The position numbers were made by a program, and so were the translations under genes. This document shows positions 1-10,399 of a stretch of DNA of 64,000 nucleotides, in pieces. The stretch is from Blastomyces gilchristii SLH14081 (taxonomy: Eukaryota > Ascomycota > Eurotiomycetes > Onygenales > Ajellomycetaceae). The stretch is from the NCBI RefSeq assembly GCF_000003855.2, contig NW_003101666.1:341934-405933 (forward strand), written 5' to 3'. The number at the start of each line of letters is the position of its first letter. Positions within the stretch are counted from its first letter, which is position 1. Below the pieces are notes generated by a model. That model was not told the DNA's origin. It saw nothing but the letters and a program-made list of their open reading frames with translations, and did no database searches.

Positions 1-1
1 C

Positions 2-1093
2 CATTCTGGAATTTTTGGCATTTTTCCTTACCTTCTCCCCAACATTATTTGCGCGTTGTTGCAGCTCATGAGTATCATAGCAGGGTATTTGTTCTTGGAA
101 GAGACACATCCCGACCTACTCAGGGGCGCAGCGGCTGTCGAACATCCACATGACGAGGAGGAATTTGGGGTACCACTGGGCGCAGTGGCTACAACTGGCT
201 CTACAGCTCACGCCTCAGCTGATCTGCGCGCGAAATCATATGGTACTTTTAACGACGTGGAAATGCACAATGACGAAGAATGGGATGTTGAGCCGGACGG
301 AAAATCCCTCGAAAGTTCTGCTGCTGAAGAACCTAAGGTCTTCACGTACCGCGTCACCATGCTTGTGATCGCATTGGGGATATTCACCTATCATTCCATG
401 ACGTACGATCATCTACTACCTATATTCCTCCAAGATGAAAGATCCGGAACAGCCTCCACAATCTTAAAATCACCATTCAACATCCCCGGCGGCCTGGGCC
501 TTCCAGTTCAAACAGTCGGACTAATCATGGCCGTCAACGGTATAATCGCCCTTCTAATCCAAGCCATACTCTTCCCACTCCTAGCAGAGTGGCTGGGCGT
601 ATGGAACGTCTTCGTGCTGGTTACCGTCCTACACCCAATCGCATACTTCATCGTCCCCTTCTTGGCCTTCCTCCCGCAAATCCTACTTTTCCCTGGGATA
701 TATATTTGCCTGACGATCCGCAACATATTCTCCATCCTAGACTATCCAGTCCTATTGATCCTCATCAAACAAGCCAGTCCGTCACACTCCGTGATCGGTA
801 AAATTAACGGTCTCGCCGCTTCCGCCGGCGCAGCGTGTCGAACAGTTGCGCCGCCGGTTGCCGGGTATCTTTATAGCATTGGCTCGAAAATCGAATTCAC
901 TGGCCTCGCATGGTGGGGTAGTGCGATTGTTGCTATTGTGGGAGCTTGTCAGCTATACTTCATGCAGGGCAAGAAGCACACGACCGTGTCGGTTACGGCG
1001 CCGGATGTCTTTCTTCATCACCCTCATCATGGGGAGGAGGAAGAGCCATTAATCCCCGAGATTGTCCATGTTACTGTTCATGATAACGCTTAG
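2..1093 (+). CDS. MFS transporter, C-terminal half (5' cut by window edge)
   Basis: The frame is open from the window edge to a TAG at 1091-1093, so the gene starts upstream. The first visible residues form a membrane helix ending in the motif FLEETHP. That motif closes the sixth helix in a large group of fungal major facilitator proteins, the YCR023C/ZIF1-like general-substrate group. A hydrophilic loop of about 80 residues rich in Asp and Glu follows. Then come about six more helices, including the segment with INGLAASAGAACRTVAPP that is typical of the C-terminal half of this group. The acidic His-rich tail is cytosolic by analogy. The protein is expected to be a proton-coupled small-molecule transporter of the plasma or vacuolar membrane. 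The substrate cannot be inferred. No intron is visible in this part. Confidence 0.85.
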   Translation, partial: HSGIFGIFPYLLPNIICALLQLMSIIAGYLFLEETHPDLLRGAAAVEHPHDEEEFGVPLGAVATTGSTAHASADLRAKSYGTFNDVEMHNDEEWDVEPDGKSLESSAAEEPKVFTYRVTMLVIALGIFTYHSMTYDHLLPIFLQDERSGTASTILKSPFNIPGGLGLPVQTVGLIMAVNGIIALLIQAILFPLLAEWLGVWNVFVLVTVLHPIAYFIVPFLAFLPQILLFPGIYICLTIRNIFSILDYPVLLILIKQASPSHSVIGKINGLAASAGAACRTVAPPVAGYLYSIGSKIEFTGLAWWGSAIVAIVGACQLYFMQGKKHTTVSVTAPDVFLHHPHHGEEEEPLIPEIVHVTVHDNA

Positions 1094-1951
1094 CGGGCTT
1101 TGATTTTCCCTTAGGTTACGCTTGCTTATTTAGCCTCGTGAATTGGGTTGAAATTGCCCCCTACCTGTCCTTCTGCCGTGCTTCTTGCCTTTTACTGGTG
1201 GCGTTACTTTACTCCTTGCGGGTGATGGATCAAGTGACATATGGTTATACTATTATTATTATTCCCCCATAAAGAGTATTATAAATAATGTGTCTATGGG
1301 TGATGGCTAGTTTTGTTTTCTTCCGTTTTTTCAATCTCTACTTTATATGTTGGATTTGATACTCTTGCGAGGCAATTGATTTTATTTTATCATACACTTT
1401 TTTTTTTTTTTTGGGAGAATTGTTCACGCTTTACGTGATTTGGTTTTAATACGGGGTTACAGTACACTACACTCTCCCAATCCAATTACTCCAATTGATA
1501 TTATTATTGATTTTCTTTCCCCGTAGTATCTAGCTGAATAAAATAATTCTATCATTCTCAACTTAACGCTAATATCATGTGATATAATCATGCTAGACCA
1601 TATGTAGTTTAGCTTTATTTACATCCGTTGCTCCCCAGAACAATGCCACAGCAACGACCATCGCAAACATTCAGTTGTCAATCTCTCACCACCAAGTTTT
1701 GGCTGGATGAGACGAAACAGCCATAATTTTCCTCTGCTACATTAACTTGTAGAGCAATTATATCCAAGCTTACAATTTGCGAGCATATTGGTTTTGACTA
1801 CCTTTGCTTTCCCACATCCTCACTTCCAAGTCAAGACCGCGAACGCTTCAGAAGCCGCCGTTCATACAAAAAAAGAGCAAATCCGCACGAGGTGCCGTTT
1901 GGCCCTCTAAGACTTTTATTTTTTGTTCCCCTTTACTTTTGAAAAGAAGTT
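1094..1951. other. Intergenic spacer between MFS gene and coiled-coil gene
   Basis: AT-rich spacer of about 860 bases with poly-T runs near 1401-1413 and no reading frame that resembles a protein. It should contain the terminator region of the MFS gene and the promoter of the coiled-coil gene. No strong TATA box was chosen. Confidence 0.6.
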
Positions 1952-4498
1952 ATGGCCGAAACAATGGACAGCCCTCTATCCGTCCTAACGCCGTCTAAGC
2001 GGAATTCTCGTCCTCCTTTTTCTCCCAGCGCACATACTCCGCGAATGCCGGGTTCCCCGGCTATCAAAGCCTCAACGATTGATAATGTCGCCAACACTCC
2101 TTCAATGAAAAGCCCACTTTACAGCGATGAGAACAGGCGTCCTTCGACATACGACGATTCCACTGTTCCTTTGGAATACGGTGATGTCGGCGTTGGCCAC
2201 GGCGGGGATAGCCCTTCTAACGCTGGACACGACGGCCCTGCAAGTTCCCCATTTCGGTCGACTGTGCTCAGTGACCACACGCCTCTCTTTCGAGAAGCTG
2301 AACCAGGGAATTTTGGTATGGATGAGCCGTATGAAGAGAAGTTGGATAGTCGGGAGCTTATGCATGGTGTCGAGGAAGAGAGGGAAGAGAGTTTACATGG
2401 AGAGGGTGAACTTCCTGCCATCAAAGAAGATGTTATGGACGATGGCGACGATACCCAGCCGCCTATTGAGAGTCGCAATCAAGAGACATACGAAACAGAA
2501 ACTGATACGAGTATGCTCAACCCACATGGCAACCGCAATAATTACGGGGAGGAATCCAACATCACAACACAGGAGAAGAATAACGAAAGTATGAGCACTA
2601 TCTACCAAGGTGGCTTAAGTGATAATGACGGCATGGCGGACAGCCATGGTGGGAACGAGCACCACGCCTCTTGTGATCAGGACGATACATGCCTAAGCAC
2701 TTTCTCTGCTCTTCCTAATTTAGATATGACTAGCTTTGCTCAACTCAGACGAGACTCGCCAATGAAGCGGGTAAGAGAAGGATCCGTTAGCCCGCAGAAA
2801 AATGTGCGTGTCGCCAGATGTCCCGACGACATGCCCGACACCCCTAACACAATCAAGAGGAGAGGCATCTTTTCGGAGCAAGATGGAGGAACACCAACAC
2901 CTAGACGAAACTACACCCGTCGCGATAGCCATATGAGCTTTACCGAATTTACAGACCAGATCCATGCATTTTCTCGCGCTTCATATGCCGCACAGGGCGG
3001 TTACCACTCTCCAGCTCGACGACAGTCTCGATTTTCCCCAGGAAAATCTACCGCCTCTGGATTTCGCTCCCCGTCAAAATTTTCTTTGCTGGACTTAGAC
3101 ATCCCCCCTGCTCCCACTCCTCGGTCTATTCCAAGCATTACTCCTAGAGAGCTAGAATCCTTGAAGTCTTCTTTCCTTTCGGAAATATCTTCTCTGAAAG
3201 CTACACTTAGTGGGAGAGATGCCGAAGTTAAGTGTTTAAAAGAGTCAGTTTCGGATGCGGAACGCAGAGTTGGGGAAGTATCCGAGGAACTGCGAAACGA
3301 GTGTGCCCGGAGAGAAACCGAACAACAGGAATGGGATCGAAGAGGGAAGGAGATGGAATCAGTCTTGAGAAGCGTTAGGGATGAAATCGTTGATGCAGAG
3401 CGTGAGCGTGAGAGGCTGAACATGAAAATCGAGGAAGGAGAAAAATGCAAGGAGAAATTGGAAGGCAAAATTGTGGAGCTGGAGAGCCAACTTTCCGCCG
3501 CCAGAAATGCAACAAATTCTCCTCCTACTGAGGCTGATAAGAAATCCGCTGAAGAAACAGCCAGAGAAATCCAGGATGCTGTTGAAAAGGTTGCTCGTGA
3601 ATTACATACACTTTACAAAGGAAAGCATGAGACTAAAGTCGCTGCTCTCAAAAAGAGTTATGAAGCACGATGGGAGAAGCGTGTTAGGGAAGCAGAGAGG
3701 AAATTGAAGGATGCATTGGAGGAGAACGACCGCTTGAGGGCAGAAAAGGACTCCAACATTTCTGGTGGGGAAGGTGGATTCTGCGGAGAGGCTACATTTA
3801 TTCGAGAGACCGAATCGCTTGAGGCAGACAAGCGGGTTCTTGAAGCTCATGTCAAGGGCTTAGAACAGGAGATCATATCTATTAAACGTGACAGTGAAGC
3901 CCTTCGATCTGAACTAAAACAGGAACGTGCAGAAAAGGGTGAACTTGTTGCAGCCGTTGATGAGTGGCTTGCAATCCAGCAATATCAAAACCAGCAGCAA
4001 CTGCACAACCACCATGACCGCGATGATGAGCAGCGGCAGCAAGAGCAAGCGGAGGAAGATCAGATGATCCAAGAAGAGCAGGCAGAACTACAGCGACAAC
4101 TGCAACAACAGCAACCCAGACGAAAACTTCCCGAACCACCTACTTACCGCCAGCGTTCCTTTTCCGAAGATGAGCCACCCACCACACGATTCGATAATAG
4201 CATCGGAAAACCAACGCAAAATCTAGAAAACGACGCTATCCCTAGCGGCAATAGTAACATTGGCCGTATCCAAACTTCTTCATCCTCATCTGCCATTCGA
4301 CCACCCGGCGGTCCAACTCCTAGGGCTCCGAGGTTTGGAATGCCTGCTCCCAGCCATTCTAGAGGAAATAGTGGGAGCGGGAAGTCTATTAGTTCCGGGT
4401 TGCCGACGAGTAGTGGTGGGATGTCTGCAGCCGCGGCGGGGAGGAGTGGGATTATGAGCTCGATTGAGAGAATGGGAAGAGGTGGGGGCGCGGTCTGA
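1952..4498 (+). CDS. Coiled-coil protein, possible Slk19/TACC-type kinetochore or spindle-pole protein
   Basis: One uninterrupted frame of 848 codons, ATG at 1952 and TGA at 4496-4498. The N-terminal third is disordered and full of Ser/Thr-Pro sites (for example LTPSKR, FSPS, TPRMPGSP), which suggests phosphorylation by cyclin-dependent kinase. Around residues 395-560 and again 570-690 there are long heptad-like coiled coils rich in Glu, Lys and Arg, including the segment ARELHTLYKGKHETKVAALK. After a Gln-rich stretch (about 670-730) the C-terminus is disordered and rich in Ser, Gly and Pro. The coiled-coil segment reminds me of fungal Slk19/Alp7-like central kinetochore-associated proteins, but this is memory of a family style, not a proven match. 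Other coiled-coil spindle-pole proteins are possible. The reading frame itself is secure. Confidence 0.85.
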   Translation: MAETMDSPLSVLTPSKRNSRPPFSPSAHTPRMPGSPAIKASTIDNVANTPSMKSPLYSDENRRPSTYDDSTVPLEYGDVGVGHGGDSPSNAGHDGPASSPFRSTVLSDHTPLFREAEPGNFGMDEPYEEKLDSRELMHGVEEEREESLHGEGELPAIKEDVMDDGDDTQPPIESRNQETYETETDTSMLNPHGNRNNYGEESNITTQEKNNESMSTIYQGGLSDNDGMADSHGGNEHHASCDQDDTCLSTFSALPNLDMTSFAQLRRDSPMKRVREGSVSPQKNVRVARCPDDMPDTPNTIKRRGIFSEQDGGTPTPRRNYTRRDSHMSFTEFTDQIHAFSRASYAAQGGYHSPARRQSRFSPGKSTASGFRSPSKFSLLDLDIPPAPTPRSIPSITPRELESLKSSFLSEISSLKATLSGRDAEVKCLKESVSDAERRVGEVSEELRNECARRETEQQEWDRRGKEMESVLRSVRDEIVDAERERERLNMKIEEGEKCKEKLEGKIVELESQLSAARNATNSPPTEADKKSAEETAREIQDAVEKVARELHTLYKGKHETKVAALKKSYEARWEKRVREAERKLKDALEENDRLRAEKDSNISGGEGGFCGEATFIRETESLEADKRVLEAHVKGLEQEIISIKRDSEALRSELKQERAEKGELVAAVDEWLAIQQYQNQQQLHNHHDRDDEQRQQEQAEEDQMIQEEQAELQRQLQQQQPRRKLPEPPTYRQRSFSEDEPPTTRFDNSIGKPTQNLENDAIPSGNSNIGRIQTSSSSSAIRPPGGPTPRAPRFGMPAPSHSRGNSGSGKSISSGLPTSSGGMSAAAAGRSGIMSSIERMGRGGGAV

Positions 4499-5302
4499 GG
4501 ATTTTTTCTTTTTCTTTTCTTTTTCTTTTTTACAGAGCTGCTGTGTGGATGGGGAAATGGAGTGGATGTAGATGGCAGGGAGGTGGATCCTGTTGGGAGT
4601 TTTCATCGTTTCTTTTCTCATTTTCATTTCCCCTTATATATTATTTCTATGTTTATCTTTATGCCCTTGTTTATGTTTTATGATTTTCTTTGTTTTAATG
4701 AGAAATGCTGATGAATGTTGTGATGTTTTACTTGGTCTGTTTATGTAGATGTATGATCTGACCAGAGAGAAAGAGATGGTACAATGAATGTTTTCATTGC
4801 TTTGCTTTGCTTTTCTTTTCATTCTGATTTCTTGTTCAATGATTGCCTCATTCCCATGTCGCGGGATGTGATGTATATGGTTTTCGTCGAGGATTGCAGG
4901 TCGATGGTTTTATGCTATGTAGTGTAATTGACTACAGCGGGAAATAACGGGTATCAGAGGTATTTTCATTCTTGTTATTGTTTTCTTTTGCACATTGTGA
5001 GAGAGAGAGAGGTGGAGCATCGTGAATATTCATTTTTACCATTTGGATTGCTACTTGCAAGTACATTTTTGATTTTTCAAAAAGTGCAGGATAGGGGGTG
5101 TTCAAAATGAAATTAGAAAAATTCAAAAGGGTATAATGTAATTAAATAGAGATGTGCTAGGACATTTGACGATGTATGTGAGTGGAGAAGGGTCAAATAA
5201 TGGATAGATCAGAGAAGGGAAACAGGGAGGAGCATTAAAGATAAAATTACGGTGGTGGTGCTGATCTAATCCACGAGAAGCGCTGAATATCCATGGATAG
5301 TC
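4499..5302. other. Tail-to-tail intergenic spacer
   Basis: Spacer between the convergent coiled-coil gene and the FAD monooxygenase gene. It starts with a pyrimidine-rich run (4503-4531) just after the stop codon and is T-rich on the plus strand, as expected for 3' untranslated and polyadenylation regions. I see no gene in it. Confidence 0.6.
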
Positions 5303-6886
5303 CTACATCTTGCCTTTTTCCGGCTTCTTTTGTTTCTCTGACTGGATGACACGGTTCACATCTTCCGCAACGTCATAAGCAAACAAGTTTTTCGACCAAG
5401 GTAGAGTTGGCATGCAGCCTATCATCGCAGGAGAAGGGAGGAATATTAGCCAATTTTCGGTCGAGGTTCAAGAGAGGGGGGATTAAGGAGAACCAACTCA
5501 CCAACGATAAAAAGTACTATGTACAAGATCCATTCTTCAAAAATAGTCAAGTTTCTCTTCTTATTCTCCATCCGTTTCGCCTTGTTGAGAATATCCTTAA
5601 CCCGCGGCTGGCGGATTTCCATATATTTTTTCGAAGTCTGCGAAATAGCAGCCTTTTCCGCCAACGCCTCCGTCTCCGTTGGAGATTTAAGGTCGTATCC
5701 TTGGCTCAAATAATAGGCCAAGAACATCGAGAAACACTCTACATCCTCCAGTGCCTGCGATGTTCCCTGACCTGAAGTCGGGGGTAAGGTGTGCGCCGCG
5801 TCTCCAATCAGCACAACCCCGTTACGCTCCCATGTTGGCAATTCAGGGGTTGTCCACACCGGGTACATTGTTTCGACTTCGACGCTGTTGATGATCTTCT
5901 GGATTACAGGATTTCGCCAGTCGCCATGTCGTTTCTGCAGGTCCTGTTTTACGGCTTCTTTATTGATGGTTTCGGGATTGGGACAGTCGTCAATGGCATA
6001 GCTAGACCACCACATAACGGTCTTTCCAGGAGGCAAGACTCCCTGTGGTATGTGTCGGTTAGGGACTTCAGCATCTGTGTCTGAGGGAGAGTAGCCAAAG
6101 AACCCGTTCCCTCCAAACACAATATTCATGGCGCCTGCTTCGACGTGTGAGCTGATGTCGGCTAGGGGCACGAAGCCACCGATACCAACTATGCCTCTAT
6201 AAAAGGGGATGAATGTTAGCTATGCGGGGTTTCATATAACCTAATAGTGAAATGGTTAGGAAACCAAAACTCAACTGATAATGTGGGGGGTACAGATCCT
6301 GCCCTTCCGCGGGAAACAGTGCCTTCTTTGCCACGCTTTTCAAGCCATCCGCGCCGATTACAAGGTCGACCTCTACATCTGGACTCCCATCCGCAAACTT
6401 GATGATATTTCGTCCATCCGCATTAGCCACAACCTCCGTAACACGCTTATTGACAAGAACGCCATCCGGAATGCGACTCCGTAGAGTCTTCCAAATCGCA
6501 TGTCTGCTCATGGAAACGGAATTAATCTCCGGGTCAGAACCGCCACGAGTAGACATCCGCATCAGCGTCCAGCCATACGAGTTCATAAACTTCAGGGTGC
6601 CATAGGGATACCCGGCCCGTACAACGTCGTGGAAGAGTTCTTCATCCAGCCGTTGGAGGACCCTGAGTCCGTTGGGACCCACGCCAAGACCTCCGCCCAC
6701 AACGAGGGAGGCAGAATGGGTCTCTCCTAGCGGATGGGGGGATTCGAAGTCCCGGGGGGTAGCGTAGGCTTCATAGATGGTGTATTCATGGTCCTGAGAT
6801 GGGGACGGGGGCTTTGGGAGGCGCTTCTTCAAGGAGAGATAGGCGGCGCATCCGCCAATGCCTGCGCCGATGATGGCGATTTTCAT
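5303..6886 (-). CDS. FAD-dependent monooxygenase (salicylate hydroxylase-like)
   Basis: Three exons on the minus strand: 6276-6886, 5502-6196 and 5303-5418, giving 473 residues. Intron 1 (6197-6275) has donor GTTGAGT and intron 2 (5419-5501) has a perfect GTGAGT donor. Reading through intron 2 would end the protein early at 5446. Splicing instead adds 37 residues, ending in PEKGKM. The protein begins directly with the FAD-binding Rossmann motif GAGIGG (residues 7-12), then the DG motif in VIGADG (about 176-181), and the GD motif GDAAH (about 335-339) that contacts the FAD ribityl chain. These three motifs define class A flavoprotein hydroxylases, which use NAD(P)H and oxygen to hydroxylate aromatic or polyketide-like substrates. 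The substrate is unknown. No biosynthetic neighbours are present. Confidence 0.9.
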
Positions 6887-6995
6887 TTTTGATAGCGAAA
6901 TGGAGAAGTAGGCGATGAATACACTGGATAGACTATCGTTGAGACCCGAAATTCAGCGGGCGCATTGGGAAGATGCTGCCCTGAACAGATGATGG

Positions 6996-7003
6996 TATAT
7001 ATA
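6996..7003 (-). promoter_or_regulatory. Probable TATA box of the FAD monooxygenase gene
   Basis: TATATATA read on the minus strand about 110 bases upstream of the start codon at 6886. The position fits a core promoter, but the assignment rests on sequence and spacing only. Confidence 0.35.
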
Positions 7004-7972
7004 GCCGCCGCATTCTTCCATATCCTACTGTTAATTTTGCTGCCTGAGATGGAATCAATATCATGCTCGTGTTCATTCTGCGTGACAGTCGGGCAAACAA
7101 ACGTCATAGTCATGCAAGGAAAAGCCACATATTTTTAGCCATTCGGCCAGGCTTCAGTAATTATCGAGAGAAGAGAACATCCTATACAGACCTTCTCTAC
7201 CCAGTCTAGATAGTTGATGTTTCGAACTGAGCGTGAACTCCGTACGAGGTGGCATACAACTCAAGATTAGCGGCTAGGCAGCAGAAATACCGATCGTGGA
7301 CACCCGGACTGTTGATATGGCGCTAGTTGGCGCCAAAGATATCAACCACAACCTACCCTACCTACCTCTCTTTGTTCTTTGTTTCATCCATGCAGACACC
7401 ACCCTGCAACCAAGAAAGGCTCTATCTGCTGTCATGACTGTCTTTGACTATGTTGGCTCGCTAAAAAATGTACTGTCTAAACTTTGGACCAGACTGTTTG
7501 GAGCTGTCCATGGAGATGGGCACAATGAAACTGCCAAAGAGTTGGGTCAATCCCTGCAATAGATGCTGGGCAATTGCAATTTACACTAATGAATTGCACT
7601 CCTTTTTGTTGCTTGCCTTCAATGAGTGAAGCATGAAAGTGCATTACTGCATGGCTGAAGCTGTTATGTCAACAGATGGCATCTCCTTTAGACATTTCTT
7701 ATGACCCAGCCAATTTCCGCTGGTACATGACAATTCACCTCCCTCCAGTGAGATGGCCAAGTTACAGATGCAAATGATTCCTTTGATAAAGTCCAATAAA
7801 TGGGATGCTACAGCTGCTGCATAAGAAGGATCACAGATATTTCTTTATCATCAATATCAACAGCTATTCATTCTCAGCTGTGGTGATCCTCAGAAGCATC
7901 CAGTGGACTTTGCCCGGAATTCCTCTAGACCAGTTTATTGGACTCTATGGGATCTGGAAGACATGAATTTGT

Positions 7973-7981
7973 CTATATATA
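7973..7981 (+). promoter_or_regulatory. Probable TATA box of the dynamin-like gene
   Basis: A TATATATA run about 76-84 bases upstream of the ATG at 8057, followed by a pyrimidine-rich tract. This arrangement is common in fungal core promoters. It is inferred from position only. Confidence 0.35.
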
Positions 7982-8056
7982 CCACCTTTTCCCCCAGGCC
8001 TGCTACATCAATCTAGTATCCAGAGACTGAAGCCTTGGACTTTGTTATCCGTCAGA

Positions 8057-10399
8057 ATGGAGTCGGAATCCGGCGCCTACCATAAGCTCTCCGACCCTAC
8101 GCTGCTGGACAAAATTGATAAACTGTTTGCTTGTAATGTGGGGAGCCATATTGCTCTGCCTCAACTAGTTGTCGTTGGAGATCAATCGTCTGGTAAAAGC
8201 TCGGTTCTTGAAGGCCTGACAAAGTTACCATTTCCTCGCGACAGTGGCCTCTGCACAAGATTCGCAACTCAAATCACCTTTCGGAGGGCGGAGGAGAAGA
8301 GAATTACTGTGTCGATTATACCTGGTGCAGATGCGAACCTTGAACATGCCGAACATGTCCGTTCCTGGGGAATTGTCGATCTTCCAGAACTGAACCGGCC
8401 TTCTTTCGCGAACATCATGGCTAAAGTGAGTTCGCTTTTGCCATGTGCACTCTGAACTATTGCCGACTGATTGGATAACATTAATAGGTAAACGGGGTCA
8501 TGGGGTTAAGCGATTCACTGGACACATCTGGTAAGACATTTTCAACCGATGTTCTTAGGCTGGAGGTCTGCGGTCCCGATGAAGATCACCTAAGCATAAT
8601 CGACGTTCCAGGTATATTCAAAAATACTACATCCGGCTTAACTACGAAAGAGGATATCCAACTTGTCAGAAACATGGTGCAAGAATACATGAAGAACCCG
8701 CGAAGTGTGATGTTGGTAATCGTGCCTGCAAATGTCGATATCGCAACCCAGGAGATTCTAGAGATGGCAAAAGAGGTCGATGCTCACGGGGAACGAACAA
8801 TCGGTGTACTCACGAAGCCAGACCTTGTTGACAAGGGCGCCGAAAAAAAAGTGATTCATCTGTTGGAAAAGGAATCGAGTTGGAAGATGGGATGGAGTTT
8901 AGTACGAAATCAGGGCCAACAGGATCTCGACGACGGCACACAGGATCGCGACAAGGCTGAAGAAAGTTTCTTCAGGTCGACATCTCCCTGGAACACGATT
9001 GATGAGGATAAAGTTGGAATCAATTCGTTGCGCACGCGGCTCCAGGAGATTCTTACCTCGCATATCCGCCGGGAATTTCCCCATGTCAGTTTTCACTAGT
9101 CTAAATAACTAAATAAAGGGTCTACTACTGATATAACTTCGAGTAGGTGAAGTCCGAGATCAGCAAAGCTCTTGCTCGCAAGAAAGACGCGCTAGCGTCC
9201 CTAGGCCCAGAGAGGGACTCTACAGACAGCCAACGAAAGTATCTTCTTGACATAATCACCAAGGTTCAGCACATATCATTTCTCGCATTGGCTTCCGATT
9301 ACGGTGGCAATGATATATTCGATCGAGAGCCGTCCACAAAGCTTCCCACTATTTTGGTGAACAGAAATGACAGGTTTTCTGAGGACATGGAGCATTGGGG
9401 ACATCGATATGCCTTTGTTTCCAGTGCGGATGGAGAAGATGAATCCGGGGAGGTGATCGATGGGGATCAATGTGAATCTGGAGGCGAAGATGCTCGCGAA
9501 GAGGGAAACCAGGGTCCGACGAGTAGGTCTATAAAAGACCCTGAGGGCCTTGAAGACATTCTTACGCCCCCAACAACTGTTCAGCATGCTTTCCAAACAC
9601 ACATTTTGACATGGCTGAGAGATACATTCCGCAATAGCCGTGGTTTCGAAATTGGCACATTTAACCCGTCAGTTCTGTCGCCGATCGTAAAGAAACAATC
9701 CGTCAACTGGGAAATTCTTGCGCTCGGTTACGTCAGCGACATGATATGTGCAGTCCACTCGTTTATCCTAAAAGTACTGGAATCGGTTTGCAAAGATCGG
9801 CCGGTCCGTGAACGTTTACTGTCCCTTCTGATGGATCCGCTTGTTGAGATATACCAGCGGTCTCTACGCCAGGTTAAATTCCTCCTGTGTGTGGAAAGAG
9901 ATGGCATTCCCATGACGCTTAATCACTATTTCAACGACAACCTTGAGAAATGGCATGCCTTCCCCACTCCCCGAAGTTCATATTGGTGTGACATACTGAC
10001 ATTGTTTGCAGCCGCCAGAAACGGATAGAGACCGCGATGCAAAAACATGCAATTAGCGACCGTGCTCACGGAACAGTCGTCCGACTCCAGGATATCGTGC
10101 ATCAGAACCATATGAGTAACCTCGAGCATACCGTCCGCGATCTCCATGATATCTTGAAATCGTACTATAGAGTAGCTCGGAAACGCTTCGTGGACAGCGT
10201 GTGCATGCAAGCGGTAGATTACCATCTCATCGCTGGTCGACAGACACCCCTCAAGCAATTCTCCCCAGCCTTTGTCCAAAGCCTGTCCGCAGAACAACTT
10301 AGTGAAATCGCTGGAGAAGATCCCAAATTGAGACGGAAACGCGCTCAATTGCGTAAGGAAATAGGTGAGCTGGAGGCTGGGAGGAAGATTTTGCTATAG
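8057..10399 (+). CDS. Dynamin-like (Mx-type) large GTPase
   Basis: Four exons, 8057-8425, 8488-9084, 9147-9952 and 10012-10399, encode 719 residues. The ATG at 8057 is chosen because it opens MESESGAYHK just before the GTPase domain; the in-frame codons upstream lack another ATG. G1 is GDQSSGKSS (41-49), G2 lies in SGLCTRFATQI, G3 is DVPG (162-165) and G4 is TKPD (232-235), all intact. An acidic disordered insert (about 9430-9560) interrupts the middle domain. The last exon is a GTPase effector domain (about residues 605-719) with a helical, basic end. Fungal proteins of this type are usually named interferon-induced GTP-binding protein Mx homologues, and their membrane target is mostly unknown. 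The third intron (9953-10011) starts with GC instead of GT but has a good branch site and restores the conserved frame. Confidence 0.9.

Larger units (their letters stand above)
6887..8056. other. Divergent promoter region between FAD monooxygenase and dynamin-like gene
   Basis: The two flanking genes point away from each other, so this 1.17-kb stretch holds both promoters. An 88-codon frame at 7296-7562 (+) has no recognisable family and no coding support, so I leave it out. I see no RNA gene. Confidence 0.6.

Noticed and set aside
7296..7562. 88-codon frame upstream of the dynamin-like gene
   Set aside because: No similarity to a known family. It lies in a divergent promoter region, and its length is compatible with chance.
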